Shown here piece by piece: positions 45,176-55,542 of a DNA stretch of 64,000 bases (position 1 is the stretch's first letter; every line of letters begins with the position of its first letter). Under the pieces are notes generated by a model that saw only the letters and a list, made by a program, of their open reading frames with translations, was not told the DNA's origin and searched no databases. The DNA lies in NCBI GenBank assembly GCA_947452905.1, contig CANGEP010000001.1, positions 372,001-436,000 of the forward strand, read 5' to 3'. Position numbers and translations under genes: made by a program. The DNA comes from Bacteroidota bacterium. Lineage in GTDB: Bacteria; Bacteroidota; Bacteroidia; Chitinophagales; Chitinophagaceae.

Positions 45176-45176
45176 C

Positions 45177-45204
45177 AAAGCCCACGCGAACAGCGTGGGC
45201 TTTT
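45177..45204 (+). terminator. Terminator hairpin after tRNA-Arg
   Basis: Perfect 11-bp stem AAAGCCCACGC / GCGTGGGCTTT with a five-base loop and T run, starting 1 bp after the tRNA. It is also the outermost left piece of the palindrome cluster that follows. Confidence 0.85.
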
Positions 45205-45294
45205 GCATTCAAGGAGTCGCATAAAGCTTGCTTTAATGCGGCGACGAGAATGCAAAAGCAAAAACATCAGGCACTGATGTTTTTAAAGGGCTTT
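45201..45294. repeat. Nested palindrome cluster downstream of tRNA-Arg
   Basis: Within the 328-bp gap between nagB and ggt. TTTTGCATTC (45201-45210) pairs with GAATGCAAAA (45248-45257). Inside it GTCGC/GCGAC and AAAGC/GCTTT pair. Next to it AAAAACATCAG / CTGATGTTTTT (45260-45284) is a perfect 11-bp hairpin. AAAGCCC (45177-45183) pairs with GGGCTTT (45288-45294) around everything. A further AGGAT/ATCCT pair lies at 45314-45339. I count about 49% G+C over 45177-45340. No reading frame is convincing here. Confidence 0.6.
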
Positions 45295-45337
45295 GGGTAA
45301 GGCAACTGCGAAGAGGATGCGACCGAAGGGAGCAATC

Positions 45338-47059
45338 CTAAAATCCAGCCACAGAATCATCACCTCTCCTATCGGCGGCTACTTCGATTTTATCCTTATG
45401 AATTTGTATCATCTCTGTTTTTCCAATAGAAGCTCTATTAGTTAGTTTATACCCCATAGAAATAAGTGAACTTTTTAAAGCTTCTGGGAAACTAGGTTCA
45501 ATAAAAACTTCATCTGGTAAATGTTGATGATGAAACTTAGGTTGATTAATAGCATTATCTGTATTCATTCCAAATTCAAACACATTTATTAAAGCTTGAT
45601 ACACGGAAGTAGGAATAGTGGTTCCCCCTGGCGTTCCCACTACAATAGCAGGCTTTCCATTTTTTGTAACTACTACCGGACACATACTTGATAACATTCT
45701 TTTACCCGCTTGAATAGCATTTGCTTCGCCACCCACTGCTCCAAACATATTCGCGACGCCTGGCTTTACCGAAAAATCGTCCATTTCATTATTCAATAAA
45801 AAACCAGCGCCTTGAACAACAGTTTTAGCACCGTAACCACCATTTAAAGTAGTGGTTATACTTACCATATTACCTTCTTTATCATAAATACTTATATGGG
45901 TAGTTTGTTCACTTTCTTTAATAGTTCCTGCACCAATATCAACACTCTTACTAGCTTTACCTGGGGTAAAATTGGACATTCTATTCACTAAATAAGAATT
46001 GCTACTAAGTCCTTTTAAAGGCACTTTCCAAAAATCAGGATCACCCAAATGTTCTGCTCTATCGGCATATGCTCTTCTTTCGGCCTCAATCATTATTTGG
46101 GTACTTTCTGGCGTTTGAAAACCTTTTTTAATCTCTTTACTATTTTCCACCATCTTCATCATTTGTAATAACAAGATACCACCACTACTTGGAGGAGGAA
46201 AACCATAAATGGTATATCCATTATAATTAAAAGATAATGGATCTCTAAATTTTGCTTTATAATTTTTTAAATCCTCTAAACTAATAATACCGTTTCCTTT
46301 ACGCATCTCATCCACAATTAATTTAGCAGTCTCCCCTTCATAAAAACCTTTTGCTCCTTGGTCTCTTATTCTAATTAAAGTATTAGCTAATTCGGGTTGA
46401 ATTAGAGTATCTCCGGCTTTCCAAGTTTGTGTTTTAACAAATGCAGGGGCAAAATTATTATTTTTAATAAAAGCTTTTTGATTGCTATTTAAACTATTAG
46501 CTTCTCTTTCTGTAATCACGTACCCTTTACTTGCTAGCTCAATAGCGGGTTGGATAAGTGTTTTAAAATTAAGTTTTGCCGAAGGCAAGGTGGCAAATAA
46601 GCCTGCAATAGTACCAGGTACTCCAGAGGCTAATCGACCATTTTGTGATAAATCAAGTTGTGCATTACCATCTTTATCTAAATACATATTTTGGGTAGCT
46701 TTTCCAGGTGCCACTTCTCGATAATCAATCGCCAAAAATTTATTGTTCGCTTTTTTGGCAATTAAAAAACCTCCGCCGCCAATATTGCCGGCTGCAGGAT
46801 AAACAACTGCTAGAGCTAATTGAACAGCGATACCTGCATCAAAAGCATTGCCCCCTTGTTTCATCATTTGAGCACCAATCATACTTGCTAAAGGATGCGC
46901 ACAACTAACGGCAGCATTCTTAAAAAAATCGTGTTTAACTTGGGTGTAATGATAAGGGTCTACTGGTTTACCAGCACCTAACCATGAACTAGTTGTTTGT
47001 GCATTTAATTGCAAGGCTGCATACATAAATGTAAACAGCAATAATGTTAGTTTTTTCAT
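45338..47059 (-). CDS. ggt: Gamma-glutamyltransferase, exported
   Basis: A 573-aa Ntn hydrolase that cleaves or transfers gamma-glutamyl groups, for example from glutathione. A signal peptide (KKLTLLLFTFMYAALQLNAQ) points to export. The autoprocessing site is ESEQ|TTHISIYDKEG, nucleophile T386, followed by ITTTLNGGYGAK. The large-subunit glutamate-binding REVAP and the small-subunit MLSSMCP and GTPGGTTIP are present. It is the last gene of the SusCD locus, 16 bp after the acylase gene. There are slight overlaps of its 3' end with the palindrome cluster. Confidence 0.94.
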   Translation of the reverse strand: MKKLTLLLFTFMYAALQLNAQTTSSWLGAGKPVDPYHYTQVKHDFFKNAAVSCAHPLASMIGAQMMKQGGNAFDAGIAVQLALAVVYPAAGNIGGGGFLIAKKANNKFLAIDYREVAPGKATQNMYLDKDGNAQLDLSQNGRLASGVPGTIAGLFATLPSAKLNFKTLIQPAIELASKGYVITEREANSLNSNQKAFIKNNNFAPAFVKTQTWKAGDTLIQPELANTLIRIRDQGAKGFYEGETAKLIVDEMRKGNGIISLEDLKNYKAKFRDPLSFNYNGYTIYGFPPPSSGGILLLQMMKMVENSKEIKKGFQTPESTQIMIEAERRAYADRAEHLGDPDFWKVPLKGLSSNSYLVNRMSNFTPGKASKSVDIGAGTIKESEQTTHISIYDKEGNMVSITTTLNGGYGAKTVVQGAGFLLNNEMDDFSVKPGVANMFGAVGGEANAIQAGKRMLSSMCPVVVTKNGKPAIVVGTPGGTTIPTSVYQALINVFEFGMNTDNAINQPKFHHQHLPDEVFIEPSFPEALKSSLISMGYKLTNRASIGKTEMIQIHKDKIEVAADRRGDDSVAGF

Positions 47060-47075
47060 TTAAGAAAGTAATAGA

Positions 47076-49274
47076 TTAAAATATATTTTCGCCTGGATGA
47101 TAGCTAATTTCTTTATTCTTTAAAACATCGGCCTTGTAAAAATTAACCTCTTTATACTGATGATTAATATAACCATTGGCTTGATCTACAAAATGTTTTG
47201 AATTTGGATTGGAACTACTACCGCCAGTAAATATAGACTTTGCCTTTAACTTAGGTCCAAAAGAAACTACCGCCACAAAAGTATTCCCTGTTGTACCATA
47301 TCTTACTTTAGAGTTTTTGGATTTTTTACTGGTATACGCATTGATTGACCCCATAAATGCAGGTGTAGCTGTAACCGCCAAACTTGGTAAGGCATCAGAG
47401 GGCTCAATACCAAAATCATTTCTTTGGAAACGATTTAGTTTTCCCCAAGCTACAGACCAAGTACCCCAATCTTTTTGTAAATCATTAACAACACTATCTA
47501 AGAAAGCCACTTGCATTGCTGCATCTATATTTTGCAATGATATTGTTGAGCCATTGGCTATGGAATAAGCAATCTCATTAGTTATAGGTTTTTTAAGTTT
47601 GGCAATATTAAATTGTAAAACTTTTTCAACCCACAATACGGATAAGGTGGTTGCTACACTAGTGGTATCGGTGTAATAATTCCAGTTACGTAAAACATCG
47701 ACAGGCCCTTTTAAGGTTGCTGGAGAACCCAAGGATTCATATGATTTAAGTAAACTAGGAATAAACTTTGCTCCATTGGCTAAGTAAGCATTGTGACACA
47801 TTGCAAGAATAGTATCAATGGTAGCGTCTTTAATTTTACTAAGTTGTCTTACTGCATTAACGGCTCTTGGAGTATGGCCATCGGGCAACATATAAGATGG
47901 TTTTTTGGCCATGATAGTATCAAAAATACCAGCCCCATATAAAGGCGTAGAATTACAATTCTGTACCCATCCATTGGAAGGATTAACATAATTAGGAATA
48001 TCATTTAAAGCATGTACCCCTTTCCAATTGGTAGCGGATGTATTACCTGCCACAGGTAAAGTCCAATCTAATTTTGGATCTCTAATGGGTACAAAATTGC
48101 CATGCCAATAACCAATATTCCCAGTGCGATCGGCATAAATGGTATTGGTACCTGTCATTACCCTTTTATCTAACCATGATTTAAATTCTGCAAAAGTTTT
48201 ACTTTTGGTAATACTCCAATGAACATTTAATAATTCAATATTCTCGTTGATTGTTTTGGCTGCCAACCATTGATTGTTTCTTTTAGCAACTACTGGGCCA
48301 TGCAATGTTTTATAGGTCATAAAACTTACACTATCATTTTTGGGCCCGTTTTTATAATGAATGGTGATTTTAGTTGAATCTACCGAAAGCCATTTATTAT
48401 CATACTCGTATACATAAGCACCATTTACCAATTTTGTATTCTCTATATATAAATCTTTAGCATCAGATAAAGTTACTGTATGCATCCAACCACAAAACTC
48501 ATTAAACCCTTGAAAAATATTAAACTCGCCTAAAAAAGGAGCCCCATATACATTTAATCCTTCTTTACTAACTAATTGTACTTCGATTCGATTATAAAAT
48601 TCTGAATGAGGATTAATTAAAAGTATTGGATTTTTATCTTTGGTATTTTTCCCACTAATGGCCCAGCCATTAGAGCCCGCTTGAGGATCCTCCTCCTTAA
48701 GCAAAGATCTAAAATTAAATGCAACTGCATTGTTACTAGTTGGCCAAGGATACATACTTTTTATATCAGCATCCGTTAAATTAGAATTGTTTACCGAAGG
48801 GATATTATTTAAGAATGGAACCCATGGCTGAATTCTTTGTAATAGCTTAGGTTTATTATTAGGATGTGTTAAAATATAGTAATTAATACCTGCCGCATAA
48901 GCATCGCAAAGTTTTCTTAAATAAGGGCTACTTTTTAAATAATACTTTTTGGCTTGAATGGTATCTATATAAAGTCTAGACCAAAGATCTTTATAAACAG
49001 CTGCTTTCCCTTGAACTTCGGACTCCCTACCCATTCTTGAAATAATCGCATCTTCCACTTTACTAAAAAATGTTTCACATTGAACATACATCATACCAAA
49101 AACAGCATCTGCATCGGTATTGGTATATATATGGGGCACGCCCCAATTATCTCTAATAATTTCTATGGAAGAAGCTTGCTTTTTAAAGGCATTAATTTCA
49201 GTAGTGGTAAATGACTGTGCTTTTACCACTACTGAAAAGGAAATAATTATGAATGTTATTATTGATTTTCTCAT
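47076..49274 (-). CDS. Penicillin acylase family (S45) amidohydrolase, exported
   Basis: A 732-aa Ntn hydrolase. The signal peptide is IITFIIISFSVVVKAQ. After the A-chain region (IIRDNWGVPHIYTNTDADAVFGMMYVQ), the autocatalytic serine is S201 in AGSNGWAISGKN, followed by LLINPHSEF and LYIENT. Family members cleave amide bonds of penicillins, acyl-homoserine lactones, aculeacin and acylated amino acids; which applies here cannot be read. The gene is 17 bp after susD and 16 bp before ggt, which ties it to uptake by this SusCD pair. Confidence 0.92.
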   Translation of the reverse strand: MRKSIITFIIISFSVVVKAQSFTTTEINAFKKQASSIEIIRDNWGVPHIYTNTDADAVFGMMYVQCETFFSKVEDAIISRMGRESEVQGKAAVYKDLWSRLYIDTIQAKKYYLKSSPYLRKLCDAYAAGINYYILTHPNNKPKLLQRIQPWVPFLNNIPSVNNSNLTDADIKSMYPWPTSNNAVAFNFRSLLKEEDPQAGSNGWAISGKNTKDKNPILLINPHSEFYNRIEVQLVSKEGLNVYGAPFLGEFNIFQGFNEFCGWMHTVTLSDAKDLYIENTKLVNGAYVYEYDNKWLSVDSTKITIHYKNGPKNDSVSFMTYKTLHGPVVAKRNNQWLAAKTINENIELLNVHWSITKSKTFAEFKSWLDKRVMTGTNTIYADRTGNIGYWHGNFVPIRDPKLDWTLPVAGNTSATNWKGVHALNDIPNYVNPSNGWVQNCNSTPLYGAGIFDTIMAKKPSYMLPDGHTPRAVNAVRQLSKIKDATIDTILAMCHNAYLANGAKFIPSLLKSYESLGSPATLKGPVDVLRNWNYYTDTTSVATTLSVLWVEKVLQFNIAKLKKPITNEIAYSIANGSTISLQNIDAAMQVAFLDSVVNDLQKDWGTWSVAWGKLNRFQRNDFGIEPSDALPSLAVTATPAFMGSINAYTSKKSKNSKVRYGTTGNTFVAVVSFGPKLKAKSIFTGGSSSNPNSKHFVDQANGYINHQYKEVNFYKADVLKNKEISYHPGENIF

Positions 49275-49291
49275 TCAATAAATATAATTAA

Positions 49292-50779
49292 TTACCCAAT
49301 AAGTTTATTATATAAGGATTCATTATTTGGAATTGGCCATATATAATTACCATCCGTTGGATTTGCAGCTGGAACTGGAGTTGAACCCACTGGAGTTTTA
49401 GCAGGAATGGGCAATCCTAATCTCATTAAGTCTCCATTTCTAATACCTTCTCCAAAAAATTCAATTCTGCGTTCGTTAATAATTTTATTTATCAAATCAG
49501 TTTTATCGGTTGGCTTAAATATGGTAGTAGCATCTGATCGGCCTCTTACAGCATTTAATATCGCTGTAGCTCTTGTGTCTAATCCATTAGTGTTTGCTAA
49601 GGCTTCCGCTAAATTTAATAATACTTCAGCGTATCTTATTACAGGCATATAATCTGTATAAGGTGTACCTACTGCAAATTTAGAACACCATAGTCTTCCT
49701 TTGTTAGTACCTGAAGGAGTTGTAAATAGAAAACTTCTTCTCTTATCAGTCGTTTTCCATGCAGCATCAGCAGCAATACCAGATGCAAAAACATAAAACT
49801 GACCAGTTCCAGCAGAACCTAATCCAGTACCATCTGCAGAGTTAGGTAAAAAATTAGTAGCTAAAGAATTACCTGGAGCATCACCTGAAGCGAATGCTAT
49901 TGAGAAAATTGATTCAGTAGATGTATAAGGCGTCTTAAATACAGTAGTAATATCAGCTGGCAAAGAATGAGTTGTATTAGCCGTATTGCTTGTAACAAAA
50001 GGAGCAGCAGTAGAAACTATTTTGTTAGCTTCCGTAACTACGTTCGCATAATCACCCATACTTAAATATACTCTTGTCTTAAATGCTATAGCTGAATTTT
50101 TTTGCGCTCTAGTTGTGTTTAATGCAGCAGTAGCATATTTGGCTGGTAAATTAGCTTCCGCATAATTCAAATCTTTGATAATTTGCTGATATACTTCATC
50201 AACAGTGCTTCTAGCTAAATTATAATCTGCTAGTCCAGTATTACCCTTTAATCTTAATGGCAATCCTGGATTTTTTCCTGCATTGTCTTTATAGGGTTTT
50301 GCATATAATTGCAATAAAGAGTAATAAGTAACTGCTCTTAACACTTTAGCCTCGGCAGTATAGTTATTATATAAACTATCTCCTACTACTTTTTTACCTG
50401 ATGCGTCCATCCCCTCCAAAAATACATTACATGCATTAATGGTTTGATAAGCTTGTTGCCAAACAATATTTACATCTGAGGTACCTGGATCGGTAAGCAT
50501 CATATAAGTTAACCCTCCTTGTAAAGGGTTTTGGTTAGTACTAATAAATTCACCTGCTCTAGCTTCGCTATAAAGTATATAATCGCTACCCCATAAACCT
50601 GTGCCTTTAAAAGTAGCATACAATCCATTAATTTGGTTGGAGATTCTAGCTGGTGTTTCAAATGCAGAAGCATCTGCAATTAATGTGGTGGGTACTGGAT
50701 TCAACATTTCTGTCTTTGTACAAGAAATTGTATAAAGTGAAATTGTTAACAGTAAACTAAAATATTTTATGTTTTTCAT
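49292..50779 (-). CDS. SusD/RagB family nutrient-binding outer-membrane lipoprotein
   Basis: A 495-aa lipoprotein (signal LLLTISLYTISC, lipid Cys near residue 20) that forms the lid on the SusC channel. Family features are the N-terminal YATFKGTGLWGSDYILYSEARAGEF, the TPR-like helices with AEAKVLRAVTYYSLLQLYAKPY, and the C-terminal PVIRYAEVLLNLAEALA, INERRIEFFGEGIRNGDLMRLG and YIWPIPNNE. It lies 42 bp after susC and 17 bp before the acylase gene. Confidence 0.95.
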   Translation of the reverse strand: MKNIKYFSLLLTISLYTISCTKTEMLNPVPTTLIADASAFETPARISNQINGLYATFKGTGLWGSDYILYSEARAGEFISTNQNPLQGGLTYMMLTDPGTSDVNIVWQQAYQTINACNVFLEGMDASGKKVVGDSLYNNYTAEAKVLRAVTYYSLLQLYAKPYKDNAGKNPGLPLRLKGNTGLADYNLARSTVDEVYQQIIKDLNYAEANLPAKYATAALNTTRAQKNSAIAFKTRVYLSMGDYANVVTEANKIVSTAAPFVTSNTANTTHSLPADITTVFKTPYTSTESIFSIAFASGDAPGNSLATNFLPNSADGTGLGSAGTGQFYVFASGIAADAAWKTTDKRRSFLFTTPSGTNKGRLWCSKFAVGTPYTDYMPVIRYAEVLLNLAEALANTNGLDTRATAILNAVRGRSDATTIFKPTDKTDLINKIINERRIEFFGEGIRNGDLMRLGLPIPAKTPVGSTPVPAANPTDGNYIWPIPNNESLYNKLIG

Positions 50780-50822
50780 ATCTATATTGTATTGAAAGTT
50801 TGATTAAAGGTTATTTTTTAAA

Positions 50823-53800
50823 TTAAAAATTTACTTTTAATCCTACGGTATAAATTTTTGCATTTGGCATCATGTTTCTATCAAACCCTTGAGTAGCAGA
50901 GGAGTTATCCTGACTTGTTACTTCAGGATCTGCTCCTGGATATGGAGTAAACAATAAAAGATTTTGACCACTTACAAAAATACTCATGTCTGCAATCTGC
51001 GCTTTTTTAGTAAACTTTTCAGGTAATGAATAAGATAAGGTTACATTCTTTAATCTTATGTAATCACTTGAGTATACATTAGCTGTAAGAGGTAATGAAT
51101 AACCCCAAGAAGTAAAGTCACCATCTTGAACTTTAGGGATATCTGTTAAATCCCCTGGTTTTCTCCAACGTCTTAAAATCATAGTTGAGTTATTGGCAAA
51201 ACGAGCATCCATTAAAGTACCTTGTGTACCATAATACATATAACCTCCAAATTGGTAAGTAAATAAAGTACTTAAGGATATTCTCTTATAATTAAAAGTA
51301 TTGGTTAAACCACCATAAATTTTAGGAGTAGTGTTTTTGTAAACAACTGCATCTGATGCTGTGGCAATAGCTGGTGCTTTGGTACCATCTTCATATTCCC
51401 ACTGATTTTTACCATATACTGGCACTTGCTCATATAAAACCTTCTTACCATTTTTATCTAAGAATATTCTTCTACCACTATTTACATCCACTCCAGCAGT
51501 TCTGATAGCATAAATCATACCTACTGAATATCCAGGAAGTGTAATAGATACGCAATCTGTAGAACCGCCAACACTTCCATAAAGGATATTAGGCACTTCT
51601 GGAGAAAGTGAAGTAACCATGTTCTCGTTTAAAGAAAAATTGAAATTAGTTGACCAAGTAAAGTTTTTTGCTTGAACAGGAATTGCATTAATTGAAACTT
51701 CGATTCCCTTATTATACATTGATCCCACATTAGATAAAACCGAGTTAACTGTGCTACCAGGTAAACCAGCTGAAGCAGGTGTTGGAACCCCAAATATTAA
51801 ACCATCGATATTGTTTTTATAGTAAGAAATGTCTCCAGACAATCTACCTTTTAACATTGAGAAGTTGAAACCTACATCAAATTTCTTGCTTGTTTCCCAA
51901 GCTAAATCTTGGTTACCTGCAGTAGAAAAATATAATCCTGGTAAACCTCCGTATAAATTGGCCGAATAATTGGTAAGCGAAGCATAATCGCCAATACCAG
52001 TTAAGTTACCTACTTTACCATAACTAGCTCTTAATCTAAAGGTTTCAAATAGGTTTGATAATTTAGAATTTGTAAAGAATTTTTCATTGGTTAAATCCCA
52101 AGCACCAGAATAAGAGTAGAATAATCCAGATTTATTATTTTTTCCTAATAAAGAAGATTCATCGTTTCTGATACTTCCTGTTAAGAAATACTTTCTCTTA
52201 TAATTGTATTGAAGTCTGCTAAATAAAGAATTAAAATATTTATAATAAACTTGATTAGCTGTATTAGAAACTGCAATTGTAGAAAAGCCACCTTGAATAT
52301 TAGAATAAAAAGGATCTGACTGATTTGATCTAATTAAACCAAATTGATCACCTGTTTTATTTTGCATCTCTTGACCTAATAACAAATTTAAAGAATGCTC
52401 GTTAAAAGATTTGTCTGCTGTTAATGTATTGGTTAAGGTATAACTTTCTCTTTTTGAAGAAATACCAGTAGCACTACCCAAGGCAGTGTTACCCTCATTA
52501 GTTCTAGGATCAAAATAGCGATTTGTTCTACTGCTAATATTATCTATACCATACAAAGTCTTAAAAGTTAGCCATTTTGTTGGTTTTAATTGTGCATATA
52601 TATTAGATTGAATAAAATTATTAGCCGTATTGTCATCATTATAAGCCAATGTAATAACTGGGTTGGTGTAACCCATTCTTGTTTGTGATGTTAAATGCCC
52701 TTGGTTATCCATTAAAGCCAAGTTTAAACCACTCACGTTATAGGAACCATCTTTATTATAGGGCCCAATTATGGGTGCCGCTACTAAGGCCAAACGATAA
52801 GCCACAGAGTTACTTGCGGTAGAACTAACTCCATTACCAGTAGATAAAATAGCCGTTGTTACGTTATCTGTATAATTGGTTTTTGAACCAATGCTTAACC
52901 AACTATTCACTTTATGATCAATGTTATAGGTAACAGATTTTCTTCCATAATCATTCCCTTTCAAAATACCTTCTTGATTGGCATATGAAACAGAGAAAAA
53001 ATATTTGGTTGTTGCAGTAGCACCAGACATACTTACTGAATGTGATTGGCCACTTGCTTTTCTGAAAATGTAATCATACCAATTGGTTCTTACCACTTTA
53101 CCATCTGGCCCTATTGAGTTACCATAAAAGTTAGTAGTTGCATTATATGTATTGGCATTTACTAAACCTTCATTCTTAATTTCTAAGTACTGATCGCCGT
53201 TTAATATCTCTGCTAATCGAGTAGCTTCACTAGAAGAGAACGTTACATCTAAAGTAACTTTAGTTTTTCCAGTTTTACCACTTTTAGTGGTTATAAACAC
53301 AACTCCATTAGCCCCTCGACTACCATAAATACTAGTAGCTGCGGCATCTTTTGCAATATCAACTGATTCGATATCATTAGGATTTAAGAATGCTAAAGGG
53401 TTATTTGAAGCATTACCCCCAACATTGATATCCTCAACATATACCGGAACACCATCTACCACAACTAATGGGTAAGAACTAAGTGATAATGAATTCACGC
53501 CTCTAATTCTAAAAACAGGCGCTTGGTTTACAACACCCGAATTAGCAATCATATTAACACCTGTGGCTTTACCATTTAAAGTTGACTCAAAGCTTTGAAC
53601 AGGTTGATTAGCGACTGCATCTCCTTTAATAGTACTATATGAACCCACATTTAATCTTCTTGTGGAAGTACCATAACCTACCACCACTACTTCATCTAAA
53701 TTATTGCTTGATTGTTTTAAAACTAAATCCACTTTAGTATTATTAGCAACTTTGATTTCTGAAGCGTTATATCCAATATAAGTAAATACTAAAGTACTTT

Positions 53801-54350
53801 GATCTGGAACGTTTTTAATAGTAAATGAACCATCAGCTAAAGTTAATGTAGATATATTTTTCCCTTTTACTTTCACGGTTACACCTTCTAATGGCTCCCC
53901 TTTTTCATTTAAAATTTTACCTGAAATAGACTTATCAACAAAGGCAACTGACGCCTCAATCTCTGACTTGTTCAAAGTTGTAGTTTCTGATTGAGAGTAT
54001 AATATTACTCTCTCATCCACAAACTTGTTTTCGATATTATACAATTTCTTTAAATCATTCAAAAAGTCTGAAACAGTTTTAGGATTTGCATAATAGCTCA
54101 TAATTCTATTTGTATTAATAGCATTAGGGCTAAATGAAAATTTCACATTGGTTTGTTTCTGAACTTCATTAATCACTTTTTTTAATTCAACTTTCTCTAG
54201 ATTTAGAGAAAAGGATTTTTGAAGAATAGTTTGACTCTTTGCCTCATTTGCAAAAAGTGTTCCTGCAAAGATGATAGATATGACTAATTGGATAAATGTA
54301 ATTTTCATAGCTGTCATAATTGTAGCAACTAATTGTTGCTGTTTTTTCAT
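50823..54350 (-). CDS. SusC/RagA family TonB-dependent transporter with STN signalling domain
   Basis: A 1175-aa outer-membrane channel. Domains in order: signal region ending near ANEAKSQ (about residue 40), STN domain (about 45-115: LEKVELKKVINEVQKQTNVKF), carboxypeptidase-like beta domain (about 143-215), TonB-box-like LDEVVVVGYGT, plug (about 225-345: RIRGVNSLSLSSYPLVVVDG, AAATSIYGSRGANGVVFITTK), then a 22-strand barrel ending in AKIYTVGLKVNF. The STN domain talks to a FecR-type anti-sigma factor, and such a gene lies directly upstream. Substrate is unknown. Confidence 0.96.
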   Translation of the reverse strand: MKKQQQLVATIMTAMKITFIQLVISIIFAGTLFANEAKSQTILQKSFSLNLEKVELKKVINEVQKQTNVKFSFSPNAINTNRIMSYYANPKTVSDFLNDLKKLYNIENKFVDERVILYSQSETTTLNKSEIEASVAFVDKSISGKILNEKGEPLEGVTVKVKGKNISTLTLADGSFTIKNVPDQSTLVFTYIGYNASEIKVANNTKVDLVLKQSSNNLDEVVVVGYGTSTRRLNVGSYSTIKGDAVANQPVQSFESTLNGKATGVNMIANSGVVNQAPVFRIRGVNSLSLSSYPLVVVDGVPVYVEDINVGGNASNNPLAFLNPNDIESVDIAKDAAATSIYGSRGANGVVFITTKSGKTGKTKVTLDVTFSSSEATRLAEILNGDQYLEIKNEGLVNANTYNATTNFYGNSIGPDGKVVRTNWYDYIFRKASGQSHSVSMSGATATTKYFFSVSYANQEGILKGNDYGRKSVTYNIDHKVNSWLSIGSKTNYTDNVTTAILSTGNGVSSTASNSVAYRLALVAAPIIGPYNKDGSYNVSGLNLALMDNQGHLTSQTRMGYTNPVITLAYNDDNTANNFIQSNIYAQLKPTKWLTFKTLYGIDNISSRTNRYFDPRTNEGNTALGSATGISSKRESYTLTNTLTADKSFNEHSLNLLLGQEMQNKTGDQFGLIRSNQSDPFYSNIQGGFSTIAVSNTANQVYYKYFNSLFSRLQYNYKRKYFLTGSIRNDESSLLGKNNKSGLFYSYSGAWDLTNEKFFTNSKLSNLFETFRLRASYGKVGNLTGIGDYASLTNYSANLYGGLPGLYFSTAGNQDLAWETSKKFDVGFNFSMLKGRLSGDISYYKNNIDGLIFGVPTPASAGLPGSTVNSVLSNVGSMYNKGIEVSINAIPVQAKNFTWSTNFNFSLNENMVTSLSPEVPNILYGSVGGSTDCVSITLPGYSVGMIYAIRTAGVDVNSGRRIFLDKNGKKVLYEQVPVYGKNQWEYEDGTKAPAIATASDAVVYKNTTPKIYGGLTNTFNYKRISLSTLFTYQFGGYMYYGTQGTLMDARFANNSTMILRRWRKPGDLTDIPKVQDGDFTSWGYSLPLTANVYSSDYIRLKNVTLSYSLPEKFTKKAQIADMSIFVSGQNLLLFTPYPGADPEVTSQDNSSATQGFDRNMMPNAKIYTVGLKVNF

Positions 54351-54393
54351 AATTTACTTGTTTTGTTCGAAAATGGATTATTATAAAATTTTA

Positions 54394-55473
54394 TTAGTTA
54401 CATCCTTTACCTTTAATTAATATTTTAGTGCCATTCACTTCGTATTCTGAATTGGTAGCAATACATATTATTTTAAGTGCAGAAAATAAATCAAGATTTG
54501 ATATATCACCCGTAAATACACAATTGTAAATAGCAGAATTCTCAACGGTGATTTCGGTTAAATAGTACTTTTCAATTTGCCCAAATACAACACTTAGTTT
54601 TTGTTGTTCAAAAAACAATGCCTTAGTCTCTTCCAAGGGGGCGTCTTCATTCATTATAACTGGTACAGGGCGACTTACGATGGTAGTTTCAAAGCGACGT
54701 ATAGACTGATCATAGCTTACTTTTTGATTGGGTGTTACAATAACCGGAGTAATTGTTTTATCAGAATTGGCAAGTTTGGAATTTTCAGAAACTTGCACAC
54801 GTCCAGTGGCTACTTCTACCACTAGTTGGCCATTTGTCTTGTTTGTACCTACTCTAAAACTTGTACCTAAAACTTTGGTGACAATATTATTATAATAAAC
54901 TAAAAATGGTTTGTTGGGATTCTTTTTAACTTTAAAAAAAGCCTCGCCTTCTAAATAAACCTCTCTTAATTCCCCGTTAAAATTTTTGGTAAAATGTAGC
55001 TTACTCCCCGGATCCAGAAATACCTTTGAGCCATCACTTAAAACAACTAATTGTACCTTTTGAGTTTGATTTACAGAAAGATCAAAACTCTTTGGAATTA
55101 TCTGAACAAATTTATCCTCAGGTCTGGATATGTGATTAAGTGAAAAATAGCCTAACACCATAACTCCAAGAAATAGAGCTGCAATGGCAATTCTTTTGAA
55201 ATAAACCAATTTTCTAGTTTCAGCTACTAATATTTGATTTATTGCTGGCTCAGATTTAACTATTTTCCTTATAATTTCTTCAGCTAAATAAGGAGGAAGG
55301 TTTGCAGACTGCCTATCTACCTCTACATTTAAATCGGCCTCAATAAGATTTAAAATTGATGCATCATGTTTTTCTTCGGCGATAATTGAAAATAGTTCGT
55401 CCTGAAGACTAATATCAATCTCACCTTCTAAATACTTTTTCAATAAATAATCCAAACGATTGTTAGTTTTCAT
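54394..55473 (-). CDS. FecR family anti-sigma factor
   Basis: A 359-aa single-pass inner-membrane protein. The cytoplasmic N-terminal part (residues 1-~90) should bind the sigma factor, the transmembrane helix is RIAIAALFLGVMVLGYFSL (about 92-110), and the periplasmic FecR domain has LSDGSKVFLDPGSKLHF and VLGTSFRVGTNK. The C-terminal secretin/STN-like region is about 285-359. It lies between the ECF sigma gene and susC, the classic three-part cell-surface signalling arrangement. Confidence 0.94.
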   Translation of the reverse strand: MKTNNRLDYLLKKYLEGEIDISLQDELFSIIAEEKHDASILNLIEADLNVEVDRQSANLPPYLAEEIIRKIVKSEPAINQILVAETRKLVYFKRIAIAALFLGVMVLGYFSLNHISRPEDKFVQIIPKSFDLSVNQTQKVQLVVLSDGSKVFLDPGSKLHFTKNFNGELREVYLEGEAFFKVKKNPNKPFLVYYNNIVTKVLGTSFRVGTNKTNGQLVVEVATGRVQVSENSKLANSDKTITPVIVTPNQKVSYDQSIRRFETTIVSRPVPVIMNEDAPLEETKALFFEQQKLSVVFGQIEKYYLTEITVENSAIYNCVFTGDISNLDLFSALKIICIATNSEYEVNGTKILIKGKGCN

Positions 55474-55542
55474 GTAGACTACACCATTCTAAAAAGGGTG
55501 CATATATAATACACCTAACTAAGTCATTTGGAGTACAAGGGA

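Noticed and set aside
45102..45340. Genomic island or prophage attachment at tRNA-Arg
   Set aside because: There is no integrase and I see no direct repeat of the tRNA 3' end in the window; only palindromes follow the tRNA.
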